Positions 15,927 through 25,182 of a stretch of 64,000 bases of DNA are shown here, in pieces. Numbering within the stretch: the first letter of the stretch is position 1; every line of letters starts with the position of its first letter. A program made the translations under genes and the position numbers. Source of the stretch: Sphingopyxis sp. YR583. GTDB taxonomy: Bacteria > Pseudomonadota > Alphaproteobacteria > Sphingomonadales > Sphingomonadaceae. The DNA lies in NCBI RefSeq assembly GCF_900108295.1, contig NZ_FNWK01000001.1, positions 2,477,001-2,541,000 of the forward strand. Reading direction: 5' to 3'. The notes beneath the pieces were generated by a model. It was given only the letters and a program-made list of their open reading frames with translations, did not search any database and was not told the DNA's origin.

Positions 15927-16463
15927 ATGCCGCAATTTCAACGCTTTGCAGTGTTATTCATTCTTCTTGCTTGCGCAGCTGCTGCTACGGCTGCGATGGT
16001 CAAGGACAAGGATTTGCGCTCGCAACCGATACAAATCCGCGAGCTTTATGCCTGCCGCGGCGTTGTCGATGCCGCCGGGCGTCTAGCCTGTTTCGACCGC
16101 GAGGTGGGTGAACTTGCAGCGGCCGAAGCGGCGGGCGAAATCACCTTCACCGATCGCGAGACCGCACAGAAGACGCGCCGCGGGCTGTTCGGTTTTTCCT
16201 TCCCCAAGCTTGGAGGGGTTTTCGGCGGTGACGAAGACGAGATCAAGGAAATCGATACCGTGATCCGCAGCGTCAGCACCGACCAGTCGGGCAAATATCG
16301 GCTGGCGATGGAGGACGGCACCATATGGGTGCAGATCGAATCGGCCAATCTGCCGCGCCAGCCCAAGCCGGGGCAGAAAGTGAAGATCAAGGTCGCGTCG
16401 ATGGGTAGCTATTTTGCTACGATCGAGGGCGGTCGCTCAATCCGCATGAAGCGCGACCGCTGA
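15927..16463 (+). CDS. Secreted hypothetical protein, paralogue B of a tandem pair
   Basis: ATG 15927, preceded by GAAGGGGGG, gives 178 residues with a signal peptide ending near ATAAM. The mature part aligns with the preceding gene: IRELYACRGVVDAAGRLACFDREVGEL, then QKTRRGLFGF, an acidic patch (GDEDEIKE) and DGTIWVQIESANLPRQPKPGQK. The two differ at about half of positions, so the duplication is not recent. The shared TRRGLFGF segment is the most conserved internal block. An upstream extension to 15870 would precede the signal peptide and is rejected. Confidence 0.78.
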   Translation: MPQFQRFAVLFILLACAAAATAAMVKDKDLRSQPIQIRELYACRGVVDAAGRLACFDREVGELAAAEAAGEITFTDRETAQKTRRGLFGFSFPKLGGVFGGDEDEIKEIDTVIRSVSTDQSGKYRLAMEDGTIWVQIESANLPRQPKPGQKVKIKVASMGSYFATIEGGRSIRMKRDR

Positions 16464-16514
16464 TCGCGGCTCGCGCACGATCGGCTGCCCTGAATTAGAG
16501 ATGGCGAGATAGCG

Positions 16515-18359
16515 ATGACGGGCGGTGATGCAATTCCTCTTCCGGGTCCGGACTGCGCGCCTTTCGTGCTGCTCGATGACGCGCGCATGCACGGCGCCGT
16601 GGCGGCGCGGCTGTTTGTCGACCCGGTCGAGATTCTCACCGTCCATTCGGCGGCCGACATGCCGACCTTGTTGTCGGCGCTCGAAGCTGCGGAGGCGCGA
16701 GGGCTCTATGCCGCAGGCTACCTGGCGTATGAGGCGGGCAAGGGACTGGCGCCAGCATGGCGCGGGCCAGTTGGTGACGGGGCCGCGGCCGCTCCGCTGG
16801 GGTGGTTCGGGCTGTTCGCCGGGCTGCAGCGGATCGACGCCGACGCGGTACCCGGCCTGCTCCCCAACCCCGCGTCGGCATGGGTGGGCCGCCCGAAACC
16901 GGGTGTCACCCGCACCGGCTATATGGCGGCGGTCGAAGCAGTGCTGGCTTATATTCGCGCCGGTGACATTTATCAGGCCAACCTGACCTTTCGCACCGAT
17001 GTCCCCGTGCTCGGCAATCCGCTCGCCGTCTATGCGCGGCTACGGCAAACGGCGCGCGCAGGGTATGGCGGTTTCATCTGGACCGGCAACCAGGCGATCG
17101 CCTCGCTGTCGCCGGAACTGTTTTTCGCGCTGCGCGGACGCGATGTGGTGGCGCGGCCGATGAAGGGTACGGCGACCCGGCTCGCCGATCCCGAGGCCGA
17201 CCGGCGCGCGGCGCGCGAGCTTGCCCAAGACCCCAAACAGCGCGCCGAAAATCTGATGATCGTCGACCTGATCCGGAACGATCTGTCGCGCGTCGCGGTG
17301 CCGGGATCGGTCGCGGTGCCCGATCTGTTTCGCGTCGAAAGCTTTCCGACGGTCCATCAGCTTGTGTCGGATGTCAGCGCGCGGCTGCCCGCGGGCGCCG
17401 GGGCGGTCGACGTGCTGCGCGCGGCGTTTCCTTGCGGGTCGATCACCGGCGCGCCGAAGGTGCGCGCGATGGAGATTATCGATGAACTCGAAGAGGGGCC
17501 GCGCGATATCTATACCGGATCGATCGGTTTCATCGAGCCGGGGGGCGACGCGGCGTTCAATGTCGCGATAAGGACGCTCGTCTTTCCCGCCATGTTACCG
17601 CAAAGCGGCTTGCGGGAAGGTCCGCCTTGCGCCACGCTGGGGCTGGGTTCCGGAATCGTCGCCGATAGCGAACCGGCTGAAGAGTGGCGCGAATGTCTGG
17701 CCAAGGGGGAATTTGTGGGCGCAGCGGGGGAAAGCTTCGACCTCATCGAAACAATGTTTTTCGACCCCGTGGACGGGGTCCAGCGGCTCGAGGGGCATTT
17801 GGCGCGGATGAAGGCGAGCGCGGCGTCGCTCGGCTTCGTGTTCGACCGCCATGGCGCGCGCAACAGCTTGCAGTCGGCGACTTTTCGCCTGCGCCATGCC
17901 GCGCGGGTGCGGATGCGGCTCGCGCCGTCGGGTGCGCTCGCGATCGAGGCGTCGCCGCTGCCGCGGCTTGCCGAACTGCCGGTTCCGGTGGCGGTGCGGT
18001 CGGCGCCTTTGAGTGCGGACGATTTCCGGCTGACGCACAAGACCAGCCTGCGCGCCGCCTATGACCACGCGCGGCACGAGAGCGGCGCGGCCGAAGTCGT
18101 CTTCGTCGACGAGCCGGGGTTCGTCACCGAAGGAAGCTGGAGCAATATCTTCGTCGAACGCGGGGGGCAGTTGCTCACCCCGCCGCTTGCGCTCGGACTG
18201 CTCCCGGGCGTGCTGCGCGCCGAACTGATCGACAAGGGGCGCGCGGTCGAATCGCACCTGCGGCTCGCGGATCTGGAGAGCGGATTCTTCATCGGCAATT
18301 CGCTGCGCGGATTGATCCCGGCACGGCTAGCCGACGCTGCGGCATCCCCGATAGGCTGA
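16515..18359 (+). CDS. pabB: Aminodeoxychorismate synthase component I fused to ADC lyase
   Basis: This 614-residue protein joins two folate-pathway enzymes. Residues about 1-390 are the chorismate-binding PabB part: RPMKGTATR, ENLMIVDLIRNDLSRVA and CGSITGAPKVRAMEI are the usual active-site motifs. Residues about 400-614 are a branched-chain-aminotransferase-fold ADC lyase (PabC), with the PLP lysine in LTHKTSLRAAY near 506 and EGSWSNIFVERGG. Together they convert chorismate plus ammonia to p-aminobenzoate. The glutaminase PabA is not nearby. The fusion is known in many Alphaproteobacteria. Confidence 0.93.
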   Translation: MTGGDAIPLPGPDCAPFVLLDDARMHGAVAARLFVDPVEILTVHSAADMPTLLSALEAAEARGLYAAGYLAYEAGKGLAPAWRGPVGDGAAAAPLGWFGLFAGLQRIDADAVPGLLPNPASAWVGRPKPGVTRTGYMAAVEAVLAYIRAGDIYQANLTFRTDVPVLGNPLAVYARLRQTARAGYGGFIWTGNQAIASLSPELFFALRGRDVVARPMKGTATRLADPEADRRAARELAQDPKQRAENLMIVDLIRNDLSRVAVPGSVAVPDLFRVESFPTVHQLVSDVSARLPAGAGAVDVLRAAFPCGSITGAPKVRAMEIIDELEEGPRDIYTGSIGFIEPGGDAAFNVAIRTLVFPAMLPQSGLREGPPCATLGLGSGIVADSEPAEEWRECLAKGEFVGAAGESFDLIETMFFDPVDGVQRLEGHLARMKASAASLGFVFDRHGARNSLQSATFRLRHAARVRMRLAPSGALAIEASPLPRLAELPVPVAVRSAPLSADDFRLTHKTSLRAAYDHARHESGAAEVVFVDEPGFVTEGSWSNIFVERGGQLLTPPLALGLLPGVLRAELIDKGRAVESHLRLADLESGFFIGNSLRGLIPARLADAAASPIG

Positions 18360-18487
18360 CCTGCCTGCTGCATAGGTAAATTATCAAGCTGCACGCTTGC
18401 GAATATCGGTTAGACGCTTTAGGCGCGGCCGCGCGCAATTTCCTGTCCTTTTGCAGCCCGACCGCGCAAGCCACGGAAGATATCGTC

Positions 18488-19699
18488 ATGTCGCTGAAGC
18501 CCCATGTCTCCGCCGCCCTCAACCGCATCCAGCCGTCGGCAACGCTCGCGATGACCGCGCGCGTATCGGCGCTGAAAGCCGCGGGTGTCGATGTGATTGG
18601 CCTCAGCGCCGGCGAGCCCGATTTCGATACACCCGACTTCGTCAAGGAAGCGGCGATCGAGGCGATCCGCAACGGACAGACCAAATATACGCTCGTCGAC
18701 GGCACCGTGGCGCTGAAGGAAGCGATCCGCGGCAAGTTCCGCCGCGATAACGGCCTCGAATATGGCCTCGACCAGATTTCGGTCAATGTCGGCGGCAAGC
18801 ATACTTTGTTCAACGCGCTCGTCGCGACGGTCGATCCGGGCGACGAGGTCATCATCCCCGCGCCCTATTGGGTCAGCTATCCCGACATCGTCGCCTTTGC
18901 GGGCGGCACGCCGGTGATCATCGAAGGCACCGCGGCGCAGAACTACAAGATCACGCCCGCGCAGCTTGACGCCGCGATCACGCCGAAGACGCGCTGGGTG
19001 ATGTTCAACTCGCCGTCGAACCCGTCGGGCGCCGCCTATTCGGGCGAAGAGCTCGACGCGATCGGCGAAGTGATCCGCCGCCATCCGCATGTGATGGTGA
19101 TGACCGACGACATGTACGAGCATGTCTGGTACGCCGATTTCGAATTCACGACCTTCGCACAGCGCTGCCCCGACCTGATCGACCGCGTCCTGACGGTCAA
19201 CGGCTGTTCGAAAGCCTATGCGATGACCGGCTGGCGCATCGGTTATGCCGGCGGTCCCGCCTGGATCATCAAGGCGATGGGCAAGCTCCAGTCGCAGTCG
19301 ACGTCGAACCCCTGTTCGATCGCGCAGGCGGCCGCCGCCGCCGCGCTCGGCGGACCGCAGCAGTTTCTCGACGATCGCAACGCCGCGTTCAAGAAGCGCC
19401 GCGACATGGTCGTCGCGATGCTCAACGACGCGCCGGGGCTCGACTGCCCCGTCCCCGACGGCGCTTTCTATGTCTATCCCGACGCGTCGGGCTGCATCGG
19501 CAAGAAGACCCCCGACGGCAAGCTGATCGACAGCGACGAAGCGCTGATCGACTATTTCCTCGACAGCGCCAAGGTCGCGGCTGTGCATGGCGGCGCCTTT
19601 GGCCTGTCGCCGGCATTCCGCGTTTCCTATGCGACGTCGGAAGCGGTGCTGAAGGAAGCGTGCGTGCGCATCCAGCAGGCGTGTGCCGCGCTCAGCTGA
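18488..19699 (+). CDS. Aspartate aminotransferase family, PLP-dependent
   Basis: The 403-residue class I aminotransferase contains VIGLSAGEPDFDTPD near the N-terminus, PYWVSYPDIV, NSPSNPSGAAY, and the PLP-lysine motif NGCSKAYAMTGWRIGY with the lysine at about residue 242. The C-terminal FRVSYATSEAVLKEA holds the substrate-binding arginine. It most likely interconverts aspartate/oxaloacetate with glutamate/2-oxoglutarate and may also accept aromatic substrates or prephenate, as related alphaproteobacterial enzymes do. A 14-bp inverted repeat follows the stop. Confidence 0.92.
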   Translation: MSLKPHVSAALNRIQPSATLAMTARVSALKAAGVDVIGLSAGEPDFDTPDFVKEAAIEAIRNGQTKYTLVDGTVALKEAIRGKFRRDNGLEYGLDQISVNVGGKHTLFNALVATVDPGDEVIIPAPYWVSYPDIVAFAGGTPVIIEGTAAQNYKITPAQLDAAITPKTRWVMFNSPSNPSGAAYSGEELDAIGEVIRRHPHVMVMTDDMYEHVWYADFEFTTFAQRCPDLIDRVLTVNGCSKAYAMTGWRIGYAGGPAWIIKAMGKLQSQSTSNPCSIAQAAAAAALGGPQQFLDDRNAAFKKRRDMVVAMLNDAPGLDCPVPDGAFYVYPDASGCIGKKTPDGKLIDSDEALIDYFLDSAKVAAVHGGAFGLSPAFRVSYATSEAVLKEACVRIQQACAALS

Positions 19700-19708
19700 C
19701 GTGCCTCC

Positions 19709-19743
19709 GGTACAAAATGATCTGCGCAAGATTATTTTGTACC
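19709..19743. other. Inverted repeat after the aminotransferase gene
   Basis: GGTACAAAATGATC (19709-19722) and GATTATTTTGTACC (19730-19743) form a 14-bp stem with one mismatch and a 7-nt loop. The AT-rich arms suggest either a terminator-like hairpin or a regulator operator rather than a conventional GC-rich terminator. The perfect 10-bp palindrome ACCGATCGGT at 19741-19750 overlaps its right end. Confidence 0.55.
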
Positions 19744-19802
19744 GATCGGTCTTGTAATCGCTGACGCCGGGCCTATCTGCACATGAACGGCGGTTAACCG
19801 CC
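19741..19802. promoter_or_regulatory. Palindrome cluster upstream of the small peptide/msrA pair
   Basis: Two perfect palindromes lie in this stretch: ACCGATCGGT (19741-19750), which resembles TetR-family operators, and GGCGGTTAACCGCC (19789-19802). They precede the 35-aa peptide gene by 137-198 bp. The region between 19700 and 19938 has no other coding sequence I can support. Confidence 0.4.
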
Positions 19803-19938
19803 CGGTTCACCGGATAGTAAGTCATTTCCTTTAAGGGTGACTGTCAGCACTGCACGGCTGGTCGGGGCGCTCCATATCGTCGGTGTAACCAAAGCGGTCC
19901 TGACCGCGAATCGACAGATATGAAAAAAAGAGGCCACC

Positions 19939-20046
19939 ATGCTCTCCATGCTCCGCTCCGACTGGTTTCTGACCATGCTCGCTGGTTTCGCGATTGGCGC
20001 GACCTACATCATTCTCAACCAGCCGGCGCTTCCGATCCCGGCGTGA
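19939..20046 (+). CDS. 35-residue membrane peptide coupled to msrA
   Basis: A 35-residue frame starts at ATG 19939, after an AAAAAAAGAGG stretch that supplies a purine-rich ribosome-binding site 6-12 nt upstream. It begins MLSMLRSDWFLTM and continues into one hydrophobic segment (LAGFAIGATYIIL), ending ALPIPA. Its TGA (20044-20046) overlaps the GTG of the exported MsrA (20043) as GTGA, which indicates translational coupling. A competing longer frame from 19920 would make an implausible basic extension of MsrA. Small membrane peptide; function unknown. Confidence 0.55.
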   Translation: MLSMLRSDWFLTMLAGFAIGATYIILNQPALPIPA

Positions 20047-20732
20047 CGCCGCTGCGGCGCAGCCTTTCGCTTCGCGCCGTCACGGCGCTGGTCGCAGGCG
20101 CGATCGTCGCGCAATGCGCCCCCGCCCAGGCCGAAAGCGTCGTCAAGCTGCCCGCGGCGCTGGTCGACCCCGCCGTCAACGCGAAGCGCGCGACAGCGGT
20201 GCTCGCGGGCGGTTGCTTCTGGGGCGTCGAGGGCGTCTTTTCCAACGTAAAGGGCGTGATTTCGGTTGAATCGGGCTATCATGGCGGCAGCGCCGCCACC
20301 GCCCGATACGAACTCACCCATGATGGCAAGTCGGGCCATGCGGAGGCTGTTCGCATCGTCTATGACCCGACGCAGGTCAGCTATGGCAGCCTGCTTCGTA
20401 TTCTCTTTTCGGTCGTTGCCGATCCCACGCTGAAAAATCGTCAGGGCCCCGACAGCGGCACGCAATATCGCGCTGCAATCGTCCCGCTCGACGCCGGCCA
20501 GCGGCAGGTCGCGACCGCCTATCTCTCGCAAATCGGCCGCGGCAAATATTTCGCCAAGCCGATCGTCGTGCCGGTCGAGGCGTATAAGCGCTTCTATCCC
20601 GCCGAGCCCAATCACCAGGATTTCATGCGCCGCAACCCGTCGAACGGCTATATCCTCCGCTGGGACGCGCCGAAACTGGCGGCGCTGAAGCGGCTTTATC
20701 CCGACATGGTGCGGGCGCGGCCCGCGCCCTGA
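20043..20732 (+). CDS. msrA: Exported peptide-methionine (S)-S-oxide reductase MsrA
   Basis: From GTG 20043 the product has 229 residues with a signal peptide (AVTALVAGAIVAQCAPAQA, cut after residue 30). The MsrA motif GGCFWG lies at residues 56-61 with catalytic Cys58, followed by GYHGG, HAEAVRIVYDP and the NHQDFMRRNPSNGYI block. It reduces methionine-S-sulphoxide in proteins or free methionine. After signal removal Cys58 is the only cysteine, so regeneration must use an external thiol rather than an internal resolving Cys. It is probably a periplasmic protein-repair enzyme. Confidence 0.9.
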   Translation: MTPLRRSLSLRAVTALVAGAIVAQCAPAQAESVVKLPAALVDPAVNAKRATAVLAGGCFWGVEGVFSNVKGVISVESGYHGGSAATARYELTHDGKSGHAEAVRIVYDPTQVSYGSLLRILFSVVADPTLKNRQGPDSGTQYRAAIVPLDAGQRQVATAYLSQIGRGKYFAKPIVVPVEAYKRFYPAEPNHQDFMRRNPSNGYILRWDAPKLAALKRLYPDMVRARPAP

Positions 20733-20875
20733 ACTTGGTCCGGTTCCCGCCATTGGTCGCGGCAGAAGAATCATTCACCGCAAATCGCTGGCCCGCCCCG
20801 GGCGCCTGCGAGACGAGGAAGGGGCCCGAGAGGGGTCGGGCAACGGATATATAAAGTCGCAGGTGCGGGGTTAGA

Positions 20876-22027
20876 ATGAAGTTCAGCTTTTCCGGCAGGC
20901 CGCTCCTCGCCGTGTCGATGGGAGCCACGGTACTCGCGGGCTGCGTCAGTAGCGCCGCGATCGTTCCGCAGCCGCGCGCGCAGCAACAACAGCAACAAGC
21001 GGTGCGCGGCCCCGCGGGGGCGGTCACCGTTCCGATCGGACAGCCGGTGCGGTCGCAGATGCCGCGTCCCTCGGGGCCTGTCGATCCCGGGTTTGGCCGT
21101 GCTCCCGCTGGTCTCAACGATCGCATTTTCGAACTGTGGCGCGCCTTTCCGGGCAAGACGGGTATCGCGGTGCAGCGCATCGATGGCGAATGGTCGCTCT
21201 CGCAGCGCGGCGCCGAGCTTTTTCCCCAGCAGAGCGTTTCGAAACTCTGGGTCACCTTGTCGGTGCTCGATGCAGTCGATCAGGGCCGGATGACGCTGGA
21301 TCAGCGCGTCCGCATCGGTCCCGAGGATCTGGTGGTCTTTCATCAGCCGCTCGCGGCGCGTGTGCGGTCCGAGGGTTCGGTCACGATGAGCGTCCGCGAT
21401 CTGATCGAAACCGCGATCACGCACAGCGACAATCTTGCGAACGACAGCCTGCTGCGCACCGTCGGCGGCCCCAATGCGGTGCGCGCCTTCATTACGAAAA
21501 AGGATCTCGGATCGATCCGTTTCGGTCCCGGCGAGCGCCTGTTGCAGGCTGGCACCGCAGGGCTGACCTGGCAGCAAAGCTATTCGGTCGGCCGCAATTT
21601 CGAAGGCGCGCGCGCCGCACTGCCCGCCGCGACGCGCCAGGCGGCGATGAACAATTATCTCGCGAACCCGGTCGACGGTGCGAGCCCGTCCGCGATCGCG
21701 AGCGCGCTGACGCGGCTGGCGCGGGGAACCCTGCTGTCGCCGAAGTCCACCGAATATCTGCAAGGCGTGCTCGGCCGCACGAAGAGCGGGCCGAGGCGCC
21801 TGAAGGCCGGGCTGCCGCCGGGCTGGCAATTCATGCACAAGACCGGGACCGGCCAGAATCTCGGCGGGATGACCGCGGGCTATAATGATATCGGCATCGC
21901 GACCGCGCCCGATGGCACCCGCTATGCGATCGTCGTGATGATGGGCAGCACCACTGCAAGCATCCCTGCGCGCATGGCGCTGATGCAGTCGGTCTCGTCC
22001 GCCGTCGCCGAATATCACGGAAAGTAA
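20876..22027 (+). CDS. Class A beta-lactamase-like lipoprotein (serine hydrolase)
   Basis: A 383-residue lipoprotein with lipobox VLAGC (Cys23) and a run of glutamines at 36-41. The penicillin-binding fold is present with Ser120-x-x-Lys123, SDN at 184-186, and HKTGTG with Lys322. The distance from Asn186 to Glu220 (34 residues) equals that between Asn132 and Glu166 of class A beta-lactamases, so the deacylation glutamate appears retained. An insertion of about 34 residues lies between Glu220 and the KTG motif. It could be a chromosomal beta-lactamase or a cell-wall peptidase relative. Probably periplasmic. Confidence 0.87.
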   Translation: MKFSFSGRPLLAVSMGATVLAGCVSSAAIVPQPRAQQQQQQAVRGPAGAVTVPIGQPVRSQMPRPSGPVDPGFGRAPAGLNDRIFELWRAFPGKTGIAVQRIDGEWSLSQRGAELFPQQSVSKLWVTLSVLDAVDQGRMTLDQRVRIGPEDLVVFHQPLAARVRSEGSVTMSVRDLIETAITHSDNLANDSLLRTVGGPNAVRAFITKKDLGSIRFGPGERLLQAGTAGLTWQQSYSVGRNFEGARAALPAATRQAAMNNYLANPVDGASPSAIASALTRLARGTLLSPKSTEYLQGVLGRTKSGPRRLKAGLPPGWQFMHKTGTGQNLGGMTAGYNDIGIATAPDGTRYAIVVMMGSTTASIPARMALMQSVSSAVAEYHGK

Positions 22028-22033
22028 TCGCCG

Positions 22034-22345
22034 ATGAAACTTGCTGTCCTGCCGCTGGTCCTGCTTTCGCTCGCGCTCGCAGGCTGTGCGACGCCCGAGA
22101 CACGGCTGCGCACCGGCCTCAATAACGCCGGCCTGTCGAAAGCGATGTCAGCGTGCATGGCCGAACGCATGGTCGACCGGCTGTCCTTGCTCCAGCTCCG
22201 CCGTCTGTCGGCGCTCGGCAGCCTCAAGGACAAGCATGTCACCGACCTGACGCTCGACCAGTTCTTCCGCAAGGTCCGCGCGCTCAAGGATCCCGAAATC
22301 CTGACCGTCTCGACCAGCTCGGCGGCGCTCTGCGCGCTGCGCTAG
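22034..22345 (+). CDS. Small hypothetical lipoprotein
   Basis: A 103-residue protein with a classic signal and lipobox LALAGC (Cys18). The mature segment is helical: TRLRTGLNNAGLSKAMSACMAERMVDRLSLLQLRRLSALGSL, then LDQFFRKVRALKDPEIL and a final Cys. It starts 6 nt after the class A-like gene and is likely co-transcribed. Function unknown. Confidence 0.75.
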   Translation: MKLAVLPLVLLSLALAGCATPETRLRTGLNNAGLSKAMSACMAERMVDRLSLLQLRRLSALGSLKDKHVTDLTLDQFFRKVRALKDPEILTVSTSSAALCALR

Positions 22346-22349
22346 GCGA

Positions 22350-23480
22350 TCAGTCGCCCGGAAAGCGGACGACGAGGTTCGGCGGCGGGAAGCTGTTTCG
22401 TACCGTCTCCGGGGGCTCGGCGGGCGGCCATGCCTCGCCGCGGAACAAATCGTCGATCGCCGCATATTGTCCCAGACGCGTCAGAGATGCGAAGACATAA
22501 GGCTGGCCTTCGGCGCCCAGGATCGATGCCCGGTCGGCGAGATGGAAATGCAGGTGCGGCGCGCTCGCCTGTCCGGTGAAGCCGAGGAAGCCGACGACCT
22601 GACCCGCCTTAACCCGATCTCCCGCCTTGACCGGCGCGCCTTGCTTCAGATGCTCATAGGTCGCGATGCGCCCGCCACCGATATCGAGCATGAGATAATT
22701 GCCGCTCGCGTCGGCGATCGCCGGGTTCTCGCGGCCCTTGACCGACGGAGGATCGGGCACATCGTCGCGCACCGCAACGACCCGTCCATCGGCGACCGCG
22801 AGCACCTCGGCGCCGAAGCCATGATGGTTCGCCGGGATATTGGCGTCGCCCGACGATAATTTTCCGCCGCTGTCGACCTTCATGAAATCGATCGCGAAGC
22901 GGCCGGGCAGGGTGGCGGTTCCTTCGGTGGCGTAGAAGACACGGCGGTGGCCGCGCTCCATCCCCGGGTCATACACCGCGACCCATGGCCCGCCGCGCAG
23001 CGGCGACGACAGGCAGGGGAGGGGCGCGGTGGCTGGCGATGCCGTGCCGCCCGAAATCGTGAAACTGGCGCTGTCGGCCCCGACCTTGCCCAGCGTCAGT
23101 TCGTGCGAAATGCTGCCGCGCGTCAGTCCGGCCGCGACGGGCGCATTGATATAGAGAACCGCGCGGCGGCCGGGCGGAAGGACTCGCGCATCGGCCTCGG
23201 CGGGGCCGACGAGCCCGATTGCCTTCGCCAGTTCGTCGTCGGCATAGGTCTTGAGCGGTATTCCCTTCTCACCGCTTTTCACGACAAGCCGGTCGAGCCG
23301 CAGCGGCAGGCTGGCAAAATTGGTAAGATGCAGTTCGTAGACGAGTTGATCGGCGGCGCCGACGCGGACGATATCCGGCGCCTCGGTGACCCGAATATCG
23401 AGCGCCTGACTGGTCTGCGCCGATGCCGCACCGGGGCCGCCGAATGCCAGAAACGCCAAAAGCGGAAGTTTTATCTGCAT
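22350..23480 (-). CDS. Exported M23-family (LytM) peptidase-like protein
   Basis: ATG 23480, preceded by GGGAGCC, gives 376 residues with signal [21 protein letters not shown]. The N-terminal half is a beta-sandwich-like region beginning [16 protein letters not shown]. The C-terminal half is an M23/LytM domain: [20 protein letters not shown], then [29 protein letters not shown] and the HLHFHL catalytic/metal motif near residue 307. The usual upstream Asp of the metal site is not obvious in the HGxD position, so activity is uncertain. Such proteins cleave or sense peptidoglycan cross-links in the periplasm. Confidence 0.85.
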   Translation of the reverse strand: MQIKLPLLAFLAFGGPGAASAQTSQALDIRVTEAPDIVRVGAADQLVYELHLTNFASLPLRLDRLVVKSGEKGIPLKTYADDELAKAIGLVGPAEADARVLPPGRRAVLYINAPVAAGLTRGSISHELTLGKVGADSASFTISGGTASPATAPLPCLSSPLRGGPWVAVYDPGMERGHRRVFYATEGTATLPGRFAIDFMKVDSGGKLSSGDANIPANHHGFGAEVLAVADGRVVAVRDDVPDPPSVKGRENPAIADASGNYLMLDIGGGRIATYEHLKQGAPVKAGDRVKAGQVVGFLGFTGQASAPHLHFHLADRASILGAEGQPYVFASLTRLGQYAAIDDLFRGEAWPPAEPPETVRNSFPPPNLVVRFPGD

Positions 23481-23701
23481 CTTCGGCTCCCTCATCCCGA
23501 TCGGCAGCGCCGCCCGATTGTCAGCTCGGGCCATCATCGACTCGTGCGCGCGCCGTTATCCCGAAGACGGACCGGCTCGTCGACAGCCTTTGCGGCGCAC
23601 AAGAATATCTGGGGGGCGCGGGGGTAGCGTTACGGGCGAACTTGTGCTTATGCGGCGCCAAACTTCTCCCCGCTCCAGAGTCGAAAGGCCCGGCAGACCT
23701 C

Positions 23702-24910
<1,209 letters not shown>

Positions 24911-24920
24911 TAAGATTCCC

Positions 24921-25099
24921 CCCTCTCCCCTTGTGGGAGAGGGATGCGGAGACTTGGCGGCTTGCCGCCTAGTCGAAGCTGGGTGAGGGGTTGCGAGCCG
25001 CAAGCTCGCGCGGCGCAAGGCGCCGGCCACCCTCATCCAAGTCTGCCTAATCGCCTGCGGCGATAAGGCTCCCTATCCTTCTCCCCTCAAGGGAGAAGG
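24921..25099. repeat. Nested multi-hairpin repeat between sucC and etfB
   Basis: The gap is built of short inverted repeats: CCCTCTCCC/GGGAGAGGG (24921-24943), GACTTGG (24951-24957) with CCAAGTC (25037-25043), GGCGG/CCGCC (24956-24969), GCGAGC/GCTCGC (24993-25009), TCGCC/GGCGA (25051-25063) and CCTTCTCCC/GGGAGAAGG (25077-25099). The whole looks like a compound REP/MITE-type element. The first hairpin, 10 nt after the sucC stop, could also terminate transcription. Confidence 0.7.
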
Positions 25100-25117
25100 G
25101 GTTTCGGGGACTGCTAG

Positions 25118-25139
25118 TTGACGTTTACGTAAACGCCAA
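25118..25139 (+). promoter_or_regulatory. Palindromic operator candidate upstream of etfBA
   Basis: CGTTTACGTAAACG at 25122-25135 is a perfect 14-bp palindrome; extended to TTGAC...GCCAA (25118-25139) it remains symmetric except for one base pair. It lies 44 nt before etfB. The pattern resembles operators of MerR-type LiuR regulators that control branched-chain amino-acid/fatty-acid catabolism and etfBA in Proteobacteria. The identity of the regulator is inferred; no such gene is in the window. Confidence 0.6.
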
Positions 25140-25182
25140 TTATGGCGCAGTGCACAATTTTTCGAGAGGAGCTTTTGAAGCT

